A stretch of 64,000 nt of DNA from Rhizobium sp. NRK18 (GTDB taxonomy: Bacteria > Pseudomonadota > Alphaproteobacteria > Rhizobiales > Rhizobiaceae): positions 3,315,681-3,379,680 of the forward strand of contig NZ_JANFMV010000001.1 in assembly GCF_024385575.1 (NCBI RefSeq), given 5' to 3'. Below the pieces are notes generated by a model. The model saw nothing but the letters and a program-made list of their open reading frames with translations. It ran no database searches and was not told where the DNA came from. The position numbers and the translations under genes are program-made. How positions within the stretch are numbered: position 1 is the first letter of the stretch; every line of letters starts with the position of its first letter. Of the stretch, positions 53,911 through 63,928 are shown in pieces.

Positions 53911-55145
53911 TGCAGCATCTTGTTGGTGGCATTTCAAGCGCCGGGCGGGCTCTTCCGGCGCTGAACGACCGGGCGTTCCGGGTCGATCACGCCTTCGGCC
54001 CCTACCTCGTCGGCGATGACGGCAGGCGCTATATCGATACCGCGCTGGGCTTCGGCGCGATCCTGCTCGGCCATGCCGATCCCGTGGTCAATGCCGCGGT
54101 CTGCGCCGCCATCGAGCGCGGATCGATGCCGGCATTCGCCCATCGCGCCGAGGAAGAGGCAGCCGACGCATTGACGGCAGCCTGCGGTCCTCTCACCTCC
54201 GCCATGTTCACCAATTCCGGCAGCGAAGCGGTGCACATGGCCTGCCGCATCGCGCGTGCCGTGACCGGCCGCGGGACGATTGCCAAGATCGCCGCCGGTT
54301 TCGACGGTTGGTTCGACCCGGTCGCGCTCGGCAATGCCGGCTCTGCCGAAGCCCTGCTTGGCAACGGACCGAGGCCGGTGCGCAACGGCGTCACGCTGCT
54401 GCGTTACAACGATATGGCGGATGTGGAGAGACTGTTTCAGGAAAACGACGACATCGCCGCCGTCATCTTTGAGCCCCTCCTCGCCAATGCCGGCTGCGTG
54501 GTGGCGGAACCCGGCTATCTGGAAATGCTGCAGGCGACCGCACGCCGGCATGGCGCACTCTTGATCGCCGACGAGGTGCTGATGGGGTTCCGGTCGCGCT
54601 TCGGACTCGCCAGTCACGGCATGAAACTGAACCCGGACATGGCGACCGTGGGCAAGGCGATCGGCAACGGCTTTGCCGTCGCCGCCGTCCTCGGCCAGCC
54701 CGAAGTCATGGCGGCCGCAGCCGACGGCCGGGCGGTGCGCGCCGGCACCTATAGCGGCAACCCGGTGGCAACCGCCGCCGTGGTGGCGACGCTGGAGCAG
54801 CTGGCAAAGGCAGACTACGAGGCACTCGCGGCCCGGGGCGAACGGTTGCGCGCCAGACTCGCCAGCACCTTTGCGGCCCAATCGCAGCAGATCTCGACCT
54901 CAGGTCTCGGCATGGTCTTCACGCCCTGGTTCGCAGGAGAAGCCCCCCGCTCCTACGAGGCGGCTGCGGCCACCATCCGCCCGGACAAGTCGCTTGCGCT
55001 GCATTATGCCTTGAGGGAACAAGGGGTGATGACCATGCCGCAAGGGTATGGTCGGCTCTATCTGAGCTTCGCCCATGACGACGCCGTCATCGAGCAGATG
55101 GAAGGCGCAATCCGGCTGGCGGCGACAGCGCTTCAAGAGGGCTGA
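53910..55145 (+). CDS. Class III PLP-dependent aminotransferase (glutamate-1-semialdehyde aminomutase-like)
   Basis: 411 aa from ATG 53910. Fold-type I class III motifs: TNSGSEAVHMACRIARAV (102-119), the pyridine-N-binding Asp221 in LLIADEVLMGFRSRFG and the PLP Lys249 in MATVGKAIGNGFAVAA. It resembles HemL-like aminotransferases of unknown substrate rather than HemL itself, because its context is catabolic/transport. Translation is coupled to dctM, which suggests that it acts on the imported compound, for example an amino acid or amine. Its last 59 nt overlap the convergent LysR gene. Confidence 0.88.
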   Translation: MQHLVGGISSAGRALPALNDRAFRVDHAFGPYLVGDDGRRYIDTALGFGAILLGHADPVVNAAVCAAIERGSMPAFAHRAEEEAADALTAACGPLTSAMFTNSGSEAVHMACRIARAVTGRGTIAKIAAGFDGWFDPVALGNAGSAEALLGNGPRPVRNGVTLLRYNDMADVERLFQENDDIAAVIFEPLLANAGCVVAEPGYLEMLQATARRHGALLIADEVLMGFRSRFGLASHGMKLNPDMATVGKAIGNGFAVAAVLGQPEVMAAAADGRAVRAGTYSGNPVATAAVVATLEQLAKADYEALAARGERLRARLASTFAAQSQQISTSGLGMVFTPWFAGEAPRSYEAAAATIRPDKSLALHYALREQGVMTMPQGYGRLYLSFAHDDAVIEQMEGAIRLAATALQEG

Positions 55146-55983
55146 ATTCCGATCGCAGGAAGGATGCCAGCTTGCGCCCGGCGAGGCTGACCCCGGGCGC
55201 CATGATCAGCGCCAGCTCGAGTTCCGGCAGCGGCGGCAGGCCATCAGCTTCCGACAGGACGCGATGTTCGAAGGTCAATGCCGACTGGGGCAGCGCCGTG
55301 ACGCCGAACCCCATCATGACGGCAGACTGGATCGACTGCATGTGCGACGACACCCAGACGATGCGCCACGGCCTGTTGACCTCCTGCAGCACCCGCAGGA
55401 TGTGCGGGCGTGCCCGGCAGTTTTCCGGAAACAGGGCCAGCGGAAGCTCGTCCGCCTTTTCCGGCTGCGCATTGACGGAGGCACACCAGATCTGCTTTTC
55501 GCGTTTCAGCAGTTCGCCGTGGGTATCGCCGTCGCGGCGCGTGACGATCGCCAGATCGATGTCGCCCCTTGCAACCAGTGGCTCCAGGTCATGGGAAAAC
55601 TCGCAGACGACTTCCACGGAGATGTCGCGGAACCGCGTTGAGAACTTCTCCATGACGCAGGCGCCGAAAAGGCCGATATAGTCATCCGGCATGCCGAGCC
55701 GCACATGCTTGCGGTCGCCGAGGCTGCCGAGTTCCTCCAGCACCTGCTGCTCCAGCGCCAGCAGCTCCCTCGCCCGGCTGCAGAGCCGATCGCCCTCGGG
55801 CGTCAAAGAGACGGTTCTCGCGGTGCGGTTCAACAGGCGCACGCCCAGCCGCTCCTCGAGCCTGGCAATGGAGGTCGAAACCGCCGCCTGGCTCTTGCCG
55901 ACACGCTCGCCGGCCATGGTGAAGCTGCCCGTGTCGACGATCGCCAGGAAGGTTGCAAGTGTGTCGAGATCGAAGTGATGCAC
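55087..55983 (-). CDS. LysR-family transcriptional regulator
   Basis: 298 aa from GTG 55983, the usual LysR length; the frame stays open 25 codons further to a TTG but without ribosome-binding sequence. N-terminal HTH (LATFLAIVDTGSFTMAGERV; GKSQAAVSTSIARLEERLGV), then the substrate-binding domain (VRLGMPDDYIGLFGACVMEK). It is convergent with and overlaps the aminotransferase gene by 59 nt, so it probably regulates the TRAP/aminotransferase unit, although it does not share its promoter. Confidence 0.87.
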   Translation of the reverse strand: MHHFDLDTLATFLAIVDTGSFTMAGERVGKSQAAVSTSIARLEERLGVRLLNRTARTVSLTPEGDRLCSRARELLALEQQVLEELGSLGDRKHVRLGMPDDYIGLFGACVMEKFSTRFRDISVEVVCEFSHDLEPLVARGDIDLAIVTRRDGDTHGELLKREKQIWCASVNAQPEKADELPLALFPENCRARPHILRVLQEVNRPWRIVWVSSHMQSIQSAVMMGFGVTALPQSALTFEHRVLSEADGLPPLPELELALIMAPGVSLAGRKLASFLRSEFSPLEALSPPAGLRLPSAR

Positions 55984-56316
55984 GCGGTACTCGTCAGGCT
56001 TTGGATTGAAGGCGGCACTATGCGATTTGCCGGAAACCAACGCAATCCCCCGGCGCAATCCTCCCGCAGCACTTGGCGGGCGAATATGTATGCGATCGGG
56101 AGGTTATCTGCATCCAGACCTGCCATGGCTTTGTTTATCTGGCAAACGGCGTCCATGGCAGCAGCGGGGATCATATGTTTGAGGTAACAATCGTTTGTTG
56201 CAATTCCAAACGCTGGCGTCCAAAAGGGGCCGAATTGTTATCGCTAGAAATTTCTTCAAATCGCCGCCCCGGCACGCGATCGCAGAACCCAAACATGTGA
56301 CGAGAGACTGGTTTGA
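55984..56316. other. Intergenic region between the LysR gene and the ABC transporter
   Basis: 333 nt with no convincing gene. It holds divergent promoters for the LysR gene (minus) and the polysaccharide locus (plus). From about 56100 onward the base composition drops in G+C compared with the upstream part of the window, marking the entry to the surface-polysaccharide region. Confidence 0.5.
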
Positions 56317-58080
56317 ATGTTAGAAAAATTCCTGTCTAGAGCCAATAAAGGCCTTCTAGTAAGGTTGATTTCTGAGAACTTCCGCGCCCAGGCGCCTTGG
56401 TACGCAATATCGATGTCCGCGATGGTTGTGGTCGCGGCTATGACGTCGGCCAGCGCTTGGATTATGAAGGACATTGTCAATGAGACCGTCGTCTCCAAGG
56501 ATCTTCAGCGCGTCTTTGAAATCTCCGCCGTCGTCGCCATAATTTTCATTGTTAAGGGCGTCGCGTCTTATGTCCAGTCGATATTCTTGAGCAAGGCTGG
56601 AAACAATATCATCGCAGAAACGCAGAAGAATCTGTATGAGCACATACTGAAGCAGGGCGCAGCCTTTTATTCCAAGTTCCCTTCTTCCGAGCTGCTGATG
56701 CGTATAACCAACAACGCACAGTCAGCCCGAGCCGTAATTGAATTGATCGCCACCTCCCTTGTGAGAGATCTATTTTCTCTTATTGGCCTGATCTGCGTTA
56801 TGGTAATTCAACAGCCAATCCTATCCCTCGCCTCATTGATTATCGGCCCGGGAGCGATATTTGGCGTCAGAATACTGACGAAGAAAGTTCGGAAGATCAT
56901 GGAGCAGGAGCTTGCATCCATCGCCATGATCATTCGCAGCGTTCAAGAAACATCGACCGGCATAAAGGTGATAAAGGCCTTCGGGCTTGAGGAACACATG
57001 CGGCGACGCATGGAAAAATACGTCGGCGATGTCGAAATGAGGGCAAACAGCATTGCTCGCCTCGAGGCTGCATCAAGTCCAATCATGGAGACATTGTCAG
57101 GGCTGGCGATCGCCGCCATTTTTGCCCTCAGCGGGATTTGGGTTCTCCAGGAAGGCAACACGCCCGGCGAGTTGATGTCATTCGTCACCGCTTTGTTGCT
57201 CGCATACGAGCCGGCGAAGCGGCTCGCGCGCATGCGGATATCGCTGGAGGCCGGATTGATCGGTGTCCGAATGATGTTTGAACTGGCGGATCACCCAATT
57301 GACATCAAGGACGATCCACAGGCCGTAGATTTGCCAGTCGGCCCGGGCGAGATCAGCTTTAATGCCTTGACCTTCGGCTACAAGGGTGCGCCCCCACTCT
57401 TCAAGAATTTCAATTTGACATTCCCTGCCGGCAAGGCGACAGCCTTGGTCGGGCCATCCGGAGGTGGAAAGTCCACGATCATCAACCTGATCATGCGAAT
57501 GTATGACGCTGACGCAGGTAGCGTGACCATTGATGGACACGACATAAAGACTGTCACCTTGGCATCACTTCGACGGCGGATGGCCTATGTGGGACAGGAC
57601 ACATTTCTTTTCAGCGGCACCATAAGGCATAACATTGCCCTTGGGGACGAAGATGTGACTGATGACGACATTGTGGCCGCCGCAAAGGCAGCCAATGCTC
57701 ACGAATTCATCGTCAATCTGCCGAATGGCTACGAAAGCGATGTGGACGAAAATGGCGGGAATCTTTCCGGAGGCCAAAGGCAGCGAATTGCCATTGCAAG
57801 AGCCATTCTCAGAAATGCCGAGATTCTGATCCTCGATGAGGCGACCAGTTCCCTGGATTCCAAGTCAGAGGTTCAAATTCGTGAGGCATTGCTGAAACTC
57901 ACCAAAGATCGAACCACAATCATGATCGCACATCGGCTTTCTTCGATTACAGCCGCGGATTACATTGTCTTCATTGAGAAAGGCTCGATAGCAGAGCAGG
58001 GACCTCCAGATACGCTCCTCAGGAATGACGGCCCCTATCGGCAATTATATGAGCTTCAATTGCTCCGAGGCACGGAATAG
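56317..58080 (+). CDS. ABC exporter, fused permease-ATPase (MsbA-like)
   Basis: 587 aa half-transporter: six membrane helices in residues 25-310, then the nucleotide-binding domain with Walker A 379-387 (GPSGGGKST), Q-loop GQDTFLFSGTI, signature 483-487 (LSGGQ), Walker B 503-508 (ILILDE) and D-loop SSLD. It works as a homodimer exporting a lipid-linked or hydrophobic substrate. Its place just before rmlCBDA and polysaccharide genes suggests a role in surface glycan or lipid export, but the cargo is unknown. The gene uses more A/T-ending codons than the flagellar genes. Confidence 0.9.
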   Translation: MLEKFLSRANKGLLVRLISENFRAQAPWYAISMSAMVVVAAMTSASAWIMKDIVNETVVSKDLQRVFEISAVVAIIFIVKGVASYVQSIFLSKAGNNIIAETQKNLYEHILKQGAAFYSKFPSSELLMRITNNAQSARAVIELIATSLVRDLFSLIGLICVMVIQQPILSLASLIIGPGAIFGVRILTKKVRKIMEQELASIAMIIRSVQETSTGIKVIKAFGLEEHMRRRMEKYVGDVEMRANSIARLEAASSPIMETLSGLAIAAIFALSGIWVLQEGNTPGELMSFVTALLLAYEPAKRLARMRISLEAGLIGVRMMFELADHPIDIKDDPQAVDLPVGPGEISFNALTFGYKGAPPLFKNFNLTFPAGKATALVGPSGGGKSTIINLIMRMYDADAGSVTIDGHDIKTVTLASLRRRMAYVGQDTFLFSGTIRHNIALGDEDVTDDDIVAAAKAANAHEFIVNLPNGYESDVDENGGNLSGGQRQRIAIARAILRNAEILILDEATSSLDSKSEVQIREALLKLTKDRTTIMIAHRLSSITAADYIVFIEKGSIAEQGPPDTLLRNDGPYRQLYELQLLRGTE

Positions 58081-58164
58081 CAAAATTCGGCAAATTTCGA
58101 AAAAGCAGGATGAATCGAACCATTACAGTATCAACGAAATATCGGGAGCCTTCGGAGAGAAATC

Positions 58165-58719
58165 GTGGAATGTGAACCTCTTGCCATACAGGACGTGAAG
58201 CGGATCATACCGGACATCCTGTCCGACGAACGCGGCTACTTTAGCGAGATGTTCAAGCTTGATTGGTTCCAACGCACCGTCGCAAACGTGAATTTCGTTC
58301 AAGACAATGAATCGCTTTCCATCCGCGCAGGGACAGTCCGTGGGCTTCATTTTCAGGTCGCCCCTTACTCGCAGGGCAAATTGATCCGCTGCTCGCGTGG
58401 CTCGATCTACGATGTGGCCGTGGATCTGAGAACGGATTCCGACACCTTTGGACAATGGGTATCCACCGAGCTTTCGTCGGAAACCGGGGAGCAAATCTGG
58501 ATACCGCCTGGCTTCGCCCACGGGTTCATGACATTGCAGCCGGACACAATCATCAATTACAAGGTCACAGCTCCCTACAGTTCGGCTCACGATAGGGGTG
58601 TGAAGTGGGACGACCCAGCAATTGGCATAACGTGGCCGACGCTGGAGCGTTATTTTCTATCTGACAAGGACAGAAAGCAGCCACCGCTAAGAGAGCTTCC
58701 ATCACCCTTTGCAGATTGA
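58165..58719 (+). CDS. rmlC: dTDP-4-dehydrorhamnose 3,5-epimerase
   Basis: 184 aa from GTG 58165 with GGAG 7 nt upstream. RmlC cupin motifs: RAGTVRGLHFQ with His62, Lys72 (SQGKLIRCSRG), and WIPPGFAHGFMTL with His119. It converts dTDP-4-keto-6-deoxyglucose to the L-lyxo form in dTDP-rhamnose synthesis. First of rmlC-rmlB-rmlD-rmlA. Confidence 0.95.
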   Translation: MECEPLAIQDVKRIIPDILSDERGYFSEMFKLDWFQRTVANVNFVQDNESLSIRAGTVRGLHFQVAPYSQGKLIRCSRGSIYDVAVDLRTDSDTFGQWVSTELSSETGEQIWIPPGFAHGFMTLQPDTIINYKVTAPYSSAHDRGVKWDDPAIGITWPTLERYFLSDKDRKQPPLRELPSPFAD

Positions 58720-58734
58720 TTTCGAGGTAACCGA

Positions 58735-59769
58735 ATGCGAGTTTTGGTAACGGGCGGCGCGGGCTTTATTGGCTCCGCTCTGGTACGCTATTTGGTCGGC
58801 AGTGTCGGCGTGGAAGTGCTCACGGTGGACAAGTTGACCTATGCCGGCAACCTCGCATCGTTGAAGCCAATAGAGGACAGGCCGAACCATCGCTTTTTGA
58901 AGGCGGACATCTGCGACCGCGCCTCCATGAAGCAGGCTTTTGAGAGTTTCTCACCAGATCTGGTGATGCACCTGGCAGCAGAAAGTCACGTCGACCGCTC
59001 GATCTATGGCGCGGCTGACTTCATAAACACCAACATTCTGGGGACCTTTACCCTCCTCGAAGTCGTCAAGGAGTACTGGGAAAAATTGAGCGGCGACAAG
59101 CGGAAAGCATTTAGAATGCTGCACGTTTCGACGGACGAGGTGTATGGCTCTCTTGGAGCGGAAGGACAGTTTGTCGAAACGACGGCGTATGACCCCTCCT
59201 CCCCCTACTCCGCCTCGAAAGCCGCCAGCGATCATCTGGTCACGGCATGGAATCGGACTTATGGTTTGCCCTTGATTGTGTCGAATTGTTCCAACAATTA
59301 CGGACCATTCCATTTTCCGGAAAAATTGATCCCCCTTGTCATCCTCAACGCGCTCGAGAGAAAGCCGCTGCCTGTCTACGGCACCGGTGAGAATGTTCGT
59401 GACTGGCTCTATGTCGACGATCATGTTCGAGCACTCTGGCTGATCATCAATCGCGGGACAATCGGCGAAAAGTACAACATCGGCGGGAACAACGAAGTTC
59501 GCAACATCGATGTGGTGCAGCGAATATGTGAACTTTTGGACCAAATGCGTCCATCCACCTCGTCTTTCTCCGAGTTAATAACATTCATCGAAGACCGCCC
59601 TGGCCATGATGCGCGCTACGCGATCGATGCGACCAAGATTCGGAACGAGCTTGGTTGGACAGCGTTGGAGACCTTTGACACAGGTATCCAAAAGACTGTT
59701 AACTGGTATCTGGAGAATGCGTGGTGGTGGCGTCCACTTCGTGACAACATGCAGCAGCTCAGCCGTTAG
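58735..59769 (+). CDS. rmlB: dTDP-glucose 4,6-dehydratase
   Basis: 344 aa short-chain dehydrogenase fold: NAD motif [10 protein letters not shown] (5-14), catalytic Thr133-Asp134-Glu135 ([12 protein letters not shown]) and Tyr158/Lys162 ([11 protein letters not shown]). RmlB catalyses the second step of dTDP-L-rhamnose synthesis. It starts 15 nt after rmlC, with GAGG upstream. Confidence 0.97.
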   Translation: MRVLVTGGAGFIGSALVRYLVGSVGVEVLTVDKLTYAGNLASLKPIEDRPNHRFLKADICDRASMKQAFESFSPDLVMHLAAESHVDRSIYGAADFINTNILGTFTLLEVVKEYWEKLSGDKRKAFRMLHVSTDEVYGSLGAEGQFVETTAYDPSSPYSASKAASDHLVTAWNRTYGLPLIVSNCSNNYGPFHFPEKLIPLVILNALERKPLPVYGTGENVRDWLYVDDHVRALWLIINRGTIGEKYNIGGNNEVRNIDVVQRICELLDQMRPSTSSFSELITFIEDRPGHDARYAIDATKIRNELGWTALETFDTGIQKTVNWYLENAWWWRPLRDNMQQLSR

Positions 59770-59790
59770 CCTTCAGCGATTGTTGATGTG

Positions 59791-60681
59791 ATGCGAATTG
59801 TCATAACCGGCAAAGAAGGGCAGGTCGCCACTGCCCTCAAGACAGCGGCTTCATGGACGAGCACTGAAGTCTTAGCGCTTGGGCGGCCGGAAATAGACCT
59901 GGAGAAGGCTACGAATTTGACGGAGCAGTTGGCGGCGCTGTCCCCCGACATCGTCATTTCCCTAGCTGCTTATACCAATGTCGATAAAGCCGAGACAGAT
60001 AGCGACCGAGCGTTTGCCGTAAACAGAGATGCTGCCCACGCACTTGGAGAGGCAACGGCAAATTTGAACATACCCATCATACACATGTCGACCGACTATG
60101 TTTTTGATGGACTAAAGCCACAACCTTATGACGAAAGCGATCCCACTGGCCCGATCTCGGTCTATGGGCGCTCGAAGCTTGCAGGCGAGTTGGCTGTCGC
60201 CAATACAAATCCCAACCATGCCATACTCAGAACAGCGTGGATCTATTCGCCTTACGGCAAGAACTTCTTGAAAACGATCCTGCGCGTTAGTCGGGAAAAG
60301 GACGAACTGAGGGTCGTTTCCGACCAGGTTGGCTGCCCGACTTCAGCTGACGACATCGCAGGTGCGATCCTTCAGATCGCAGAGCGTCTCAGGTCCGATC
60401 CGTCGCCCAGACTGCGCGGAATATTCCACGTCGCCGGCGCAGGAGAGTGCAGTTGGGCGGGGTTGGCGACGCACATAGTCTCCACCGCCGAGGAAATCAC
60501 CGGCAGGACGACAAAGGTTAACGAGATCACATCTCGGGAACTGAATTTACCAGCAAATCGCCCCTCAAATTCTCGCCTTGATTGCAGCAAACTTCTGAAC
60601 CTATATGGATTTCGCCTGCCGGATTGGAAGCGTTCATCTCGCAAGGTGGTGTTGAAGTTGTTGACGGGGAACGATCGATGA
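59791..60681 (+). CDS. rmlD: dTDP-4-dehydrorhamnose reductase
   Basis: 296 aa from ATG 59791 (a GTG one codon upstream is possible). Nucleotide-binding motif [10 protein letters not shown] (7-16), MSTDYVFDG near 100 and Tyr125/Lys129 in [11 protein letters not shown]. Last reductive step to dTDP-L-rhamnose. 21 nt after rmlB; its stop overlaps the rmlA start (ATGA). Confidence 0.95.
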   Translation: MRIVITGKEGQVATALKTAASWTSTEVLALGRPEIDLEKATNLTEQLAALSPDIVISLAAYTNVDKAETDSDRAFAVNRDAAHALGEATANLNIPIIHMSTDYVFDGLKPQPYDESDPTGPISVYGRSKLAGELAVANTNPNHAILRTAWIYSPYGKNFLKTILRVSREKDELRVVSDQVGCPTSADDIAGAILQIAERLRSDPSPRLRGIFHVAGAGECSWAGLATHIVSTAEEITGRTTKVNEITSRELNLPANRPSNSRLDCSKLLNLYGFRLPDWKRSSRKVVLKLLTGNDR

Positions 60682-61553
60682 AGGGAATCATCCTTGCAGG
60701 AGGAAGCGGCTCGCGCCTGCATCCGATGACTGCAGGTGTATCGAAGCAGATGCTTCCGATTTACGATAAACCGATGGTATATTACCCTCTCACCACACTT
60801 ATGCTGGCCGGCATAAGGGAAATATTGATCATTTCCACACCCCATGACTTGCCTTTGTTTCAAAGACTCCTGGGAGACGGCTCGCAATGGGGCATCTCTC
60901 TGGCCTATGAAACTCAGGCGAGACCCGAAGGCCTGGCACAGGCCTATATCATCGGAGCCGATTTCGTGGCCGGCTCATCGTCGTGTCTCATTCTGGGTGA
61001 CAACATCTATTATGGGCACGGTTTGCCGGAGCTGTTGAAGGAGGGTACGGAAAGGCAGAGTGGTGCCACCGTCTTCGCCTATCATGTGAACGATCCCGAA
61101 CGGTACGGTGTGGTCGAGTTCGACAGGCACATGAATGTGCGCAGCATCGAGGAAAAGCCGATAAGGCCGAAATCGAGCTGGGCGGTAACAGGGCTCTATT
61201 TCTACGATGCGGGCGTCGTGGATATCGCGGCCAATCTGAAGCCCTCCACCAGAGGGGAATATGAAATCACCGACGTCAATCGCGTCTATCTTGAGCGTGG
61301 CGAGCTGAAAGTGTCCGTGCTGGGGCGAGGATATGCCTGGCTTGACACAGGAACCCCCGAAAGCCTGCTTGAAGCTTCGGAATTCGTTCGGACCTTGGAA
61401 AAGCGCCAGGGATTCAAAATCGCCTGCCCCGAGGAAGTTGCACTCTCGAAAGGCTTCATATCCAAAACAGAGTTTGCTCAGATGGCAGACCGAGCGGGCA
61501 AAGGCGATTACGGAAATTACTTGCGCAAGCTCACGACAGAACTCTACGTCTGA
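60678..61553 (+). CDS. rmlA: Glucose-1-phosphate thymidylyltransferase
   Basis: 291 aa, exact family length. Nucleotide-binding motif [13 protein letters not shown] (6-18) and [20 protein letters not shown] follow. It makes dTDP-glucose, the first step of dTDP-rhamnose synthesis. The start is set by the ATGA overlap with rmlD; a longer frame upstream is a shadow. Confidence 0.96.
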   Translation: MKGIILAGGSGSRLHPMTAGVSKQMLPIYDKPMVYYPLTTLMLAGIREILIISTPHDLPLFQRLLGDGSQWGISLAYETQARPEGLAQAYIIGADFVAGSSSCLILGDNIYYGHGLPELLKEGTERQSGATVFAYHVNDPERYGVVEFDRHMNVRSIEEKPIRPKSSWAVTGLYFYDAGVVDIAANLKPSTRGEYEITDVNRVYLERGELKVSVLGRGYAWLDTGTPESLLEASEFVRTLEKRQGFKIACPEEVALSKGFISKTEFAQMADRAGKGDYGNYLRKLTTELYV

Positions 61554-61563
61554 GGCTGCGAGT

Positions 61564-62664
61564 ATGAACTCCCGCCCCAAAATTCTTCGTGAAATAAAGC
61601 GAATTGGATGGCAGCTACTTAATATTGGAGGCCCTGTCCTCGGCTTACTGAGACGTATGCATTACGATGCGACATCGCATTCATCCATGCATGTAACCGA
61701 TGGCTTCGGCGAGAAGCACGAAGATATGGCTGTGGTTTTAATTTATCAGCCAAATCATATTCTTAAATCGCTTTTATTCCAATTGGATTTTTTGAATTCG
61801 AAGAAAATCGGCATTCTTCTCGTGTGCAATCACGAACTCAAAGCCGAATACCGTGAAGAGTTAAGGGGTCGTTGTTGGAAGATTATTGAGAGACCAAATA
61901 TCGGGTACGATTTTGGCGGATATCGAGACGGCATTCTATTCCTCCTGAGCGAACCTCAGCCGCCCAGAAATCTCTTTGTGCTGAACGATAGCATTTGGTT
62001 CCCCCTGTCTCGAGACTGCGATGTGCTCGAAAGAGCCCGCGCCTCCGACGCAGACGTGTATGGAATCTTCTACAATGACAAGAGCAAGCGGAATTCCCAC
62101 CACCATCTGCAATCGTACTTCTACCGCTTTAATCACACCGTAGTCTCGAGCAAAAAGTTCCGCGCCTTGTGGAAAAATATGCCGCTCCTGAACAAAAAGC
62201 AGGACGTCATAATAAAACTCGAGAAAAAAATAACCGGCAAGCTTAAAGCAAGAGGATTCACGATAGATTACACTCACAGCTCAAAGAGCATCGAGGAAGC
62301 AATTACCCGCCTAAACGATTGGGAATTGAGTGAAATTTGCGAATTTTATAAGTCATACTTAACATATCTTAATATAAACTATAATTCAATTTTTAAAAAT
62401 ACCGATTCTTTCAAACAATCCGACTTAAGAAAAAATATACTGGGCAGTAGATTTATATATTACTTCATAGATTCCCATCCATTAATATTCATAAGAGAAC
62501 TTTCGTCACCCTTCATAAAGAAGAGCAGAGATCTGAACTACGTCATCCAGCGAAAAGAAATCATAGATGGCGGCTATCTTGATAGAGTTGAACCGGTCAT
62601 ACGCCGGGAGATATTGCAATGGGATGATGATGACACCAGGATTCGTCGCAAGGCGCCTGCGTGA
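61564..62664 (+). CDS. RgpF-like rhamnan/polysaccharide synthesis protein
   Basis: 366 aa. Its core resembles the RgpF family of rhamnan synthesis proteins: VVLIYQPNHILKSLLFQLDF, then ERPNIGYDFGGYRDGILFLL and FVLNDSIWFPL. Location right after rmlA supports a role in transferring or processing rhamnose in a surface glycan. The last third (62330-62520) is strikingly AT-rich with many AAA, AAT, ATA and TTA codons, unlike the rest of the window, indicating acquisition from another source. It begins 10 nt after rmlA. Confidence 0.78.
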   Translation: MNSRPKILREIKRIGWQLLNIGGPVLGLLRRMHYDATSHSSMHVTDGFGEKHEDMAVVLIYQPNHILKSLLFQLDFLNSKKIGILLVCNHELKAEYREELRGRCWKIIERPNIGYDFGGYRDGILFLLSEPQPPRNLFVLNDSIWFPLSRDCDVLERARASDADVYGIFYNDKSKRNSHHHLQSYFYRFNHTVVSSKKFRALWKNMPLLNKKQDVIIKLEKKITGKLKARGFTIDYTHSSKSIEEAITRLNDWELSEICEFYKSYLTYLNINYNSIFKNTDSFKQSDLRKNILGSRFIYYFIDSHPLIFIRELSSPFIKKSRDLNYVIQRKEIIDGGYLDRVEPVIRREILQWDDDDTRIRRKAPA

Positions 62665-62684
62665 AATCATCGAAGGACAGTTTC

Positions 62685-63878
62685 ATGCACAGCGAGAACA
62701 TCCGCTTCATTAAACTTGATACGCGTGTGATCGAACGGTTCGACGAGGCGCTATGCGGACGCTGCGAAACGGTGCATACGTCGATCGTCGCCATCCTAAG
62801 CGCGCTTGTGAAGCGTCATGGTCCGATCTACGCAGCCCGAGCTCTATATTCTGCCGTTGTGCGCAGGAATGACGAAATCGTCTCGCTGGTCGCCGGCAAC
62901 GTTTTGCGGAAAAAGATACGGTTGCCCGCGCTTTTCGGTAATCCGTTGATTTCGCGCTTCTATGCCGCAATCAAAGGCGTGCAGGCCACTTTGCTTCTGG
63001 ATGTTCTGACCGACAGGCTTGCTCATCAGGACAAGGATCAATTGGTTGCGATCATCTTCAATGGATCACTGTTTCCGGAGAGCATTCTCGGGCGGGCTAC
63101 CCACGGATTCCGTCGCGTTTTCGTTGAGAGCGGATTCTTTCCCAATACGCTTCAGATTGATGCAAAGGGGGTAAATGCGGCAAACTCCGTACCGAGAACG
63201 AAGGAATTCTACCTGTCCGGTCCGGACTTTGCATCCGCCGGCTTGCCGCCAAACACTGTGGCGGTCCGCAGGCCCAAGCGCGAATACCCCGCCAGAGACA
63301 TGCGACCCGGCTATGTTTTTGTACCCTTTCAAGTCCCCTCCGACATGCAGGTTACAGTTCACTCCCCTTGGATCCGGGACATGTATCAGTTCTATGATCT
63401 GGTTATAGAGCAGGCTGAGACGTTTCCGGACGACACGTTTGTCATCAAGGAGCATCCAAGCTTCAAATTGTCGGTCGTGGGATCGCGCCCATCGCACCCT
63501 CGAATCATTTTTGCAAATGGCAATCCGACTGGCCAATTGATCATGAATTCGAGGTCGGTGATGACCTTGAATTCGACCGTGGGAATTGAAGCACTGCTAT
63601 CGGGAAAACAGGTCATTACCTTAGGCGATGCCTGTTACAATATTCAGGATCTCGTGCTCCATACCCCCGATCGCAAGCAATTGAACAAGGCACTGGAGAT
63701 GAGGGATTGGCTGCCGGACGAACGGTTGCGCCGGCAGTTTCTCGGATTTCTATGGAATAGATATCTCGTGAAGGGCGGCTATTTGAGCTTCCCACCGAAT
63801 CTCGCCGATGAAATCCTGGCGAGATGCGGGCCGACCGGCGCTGGCGGATTGCAGGATGTTGCGATGCCACACCCTTGA
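62685..63878 (+). CDS. Capsular polysaccharide synthesis/export-like protein
   Basis: 397 aa from ATG 62685, which has GAAGGA 7 nt upstream; a GTG at 62661 overlapping the previous stop (GTGA) would add eight residues. No signal peptide or clear membrane helix. The C-terminal half resembles capsule-synthesis proteins of the KpsS/KpsC type: FVPFQVPSDMQVTVHSPWIR, then TFVIKEHPSF and TLNSTVGIEALLSGKQVITL, the usual nucleotide-sugar/Kdo-transferase-like signature. Probably a glycan-modifying enzyme of this locus; acceptor unknown. Confidence 0.75.
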   Translation: MHSENIRFIKLDTRVIERFDEALCGRCETVHTSIVAILSALVKRHGPIYAARALYSAVVRRNDEIVSLVAGNVLRKKIRLPALFGNPLISRFYAAIKGVQATLLLDVLTDRLAHQDKDQLVAIIFNGSLFPESILGRATHGFRRVFVESGFFPNTLQIDAKGVNAANSVPRTKEFYLSGPDFASAGLPPNTVAVRRPKREYPARDMRPGYVFVPFQVPSDMQVTVHSPWIRDMYQFYDLVIEQAETFPDDTFVIKEHPSFKLSVVGSRPSHPRIIFANGNPTGQLIMNSRSVMTLNSTVGIEALLSGKQVITLGDACYNIQDLVLHTPDRKQLNKALEMRDWLPDERLRRQFLGFLWNRYLVKGGYLSFPPNLADEILARCGPTGAGGLQDVAMPHP

Positions 63879-63928
63879 GCCCGAGCACTGGTTAGAAAGC
63901 ATATGCAGGAAAGGCTTGCGGAACAGGC

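Noticed and set aside
56073..56300. 75-codon frame between the LysR gene and the ABC transporter
   Set aside because: No ribosome-binding sequence, no recognisable features; overlaps the expected promoter region.
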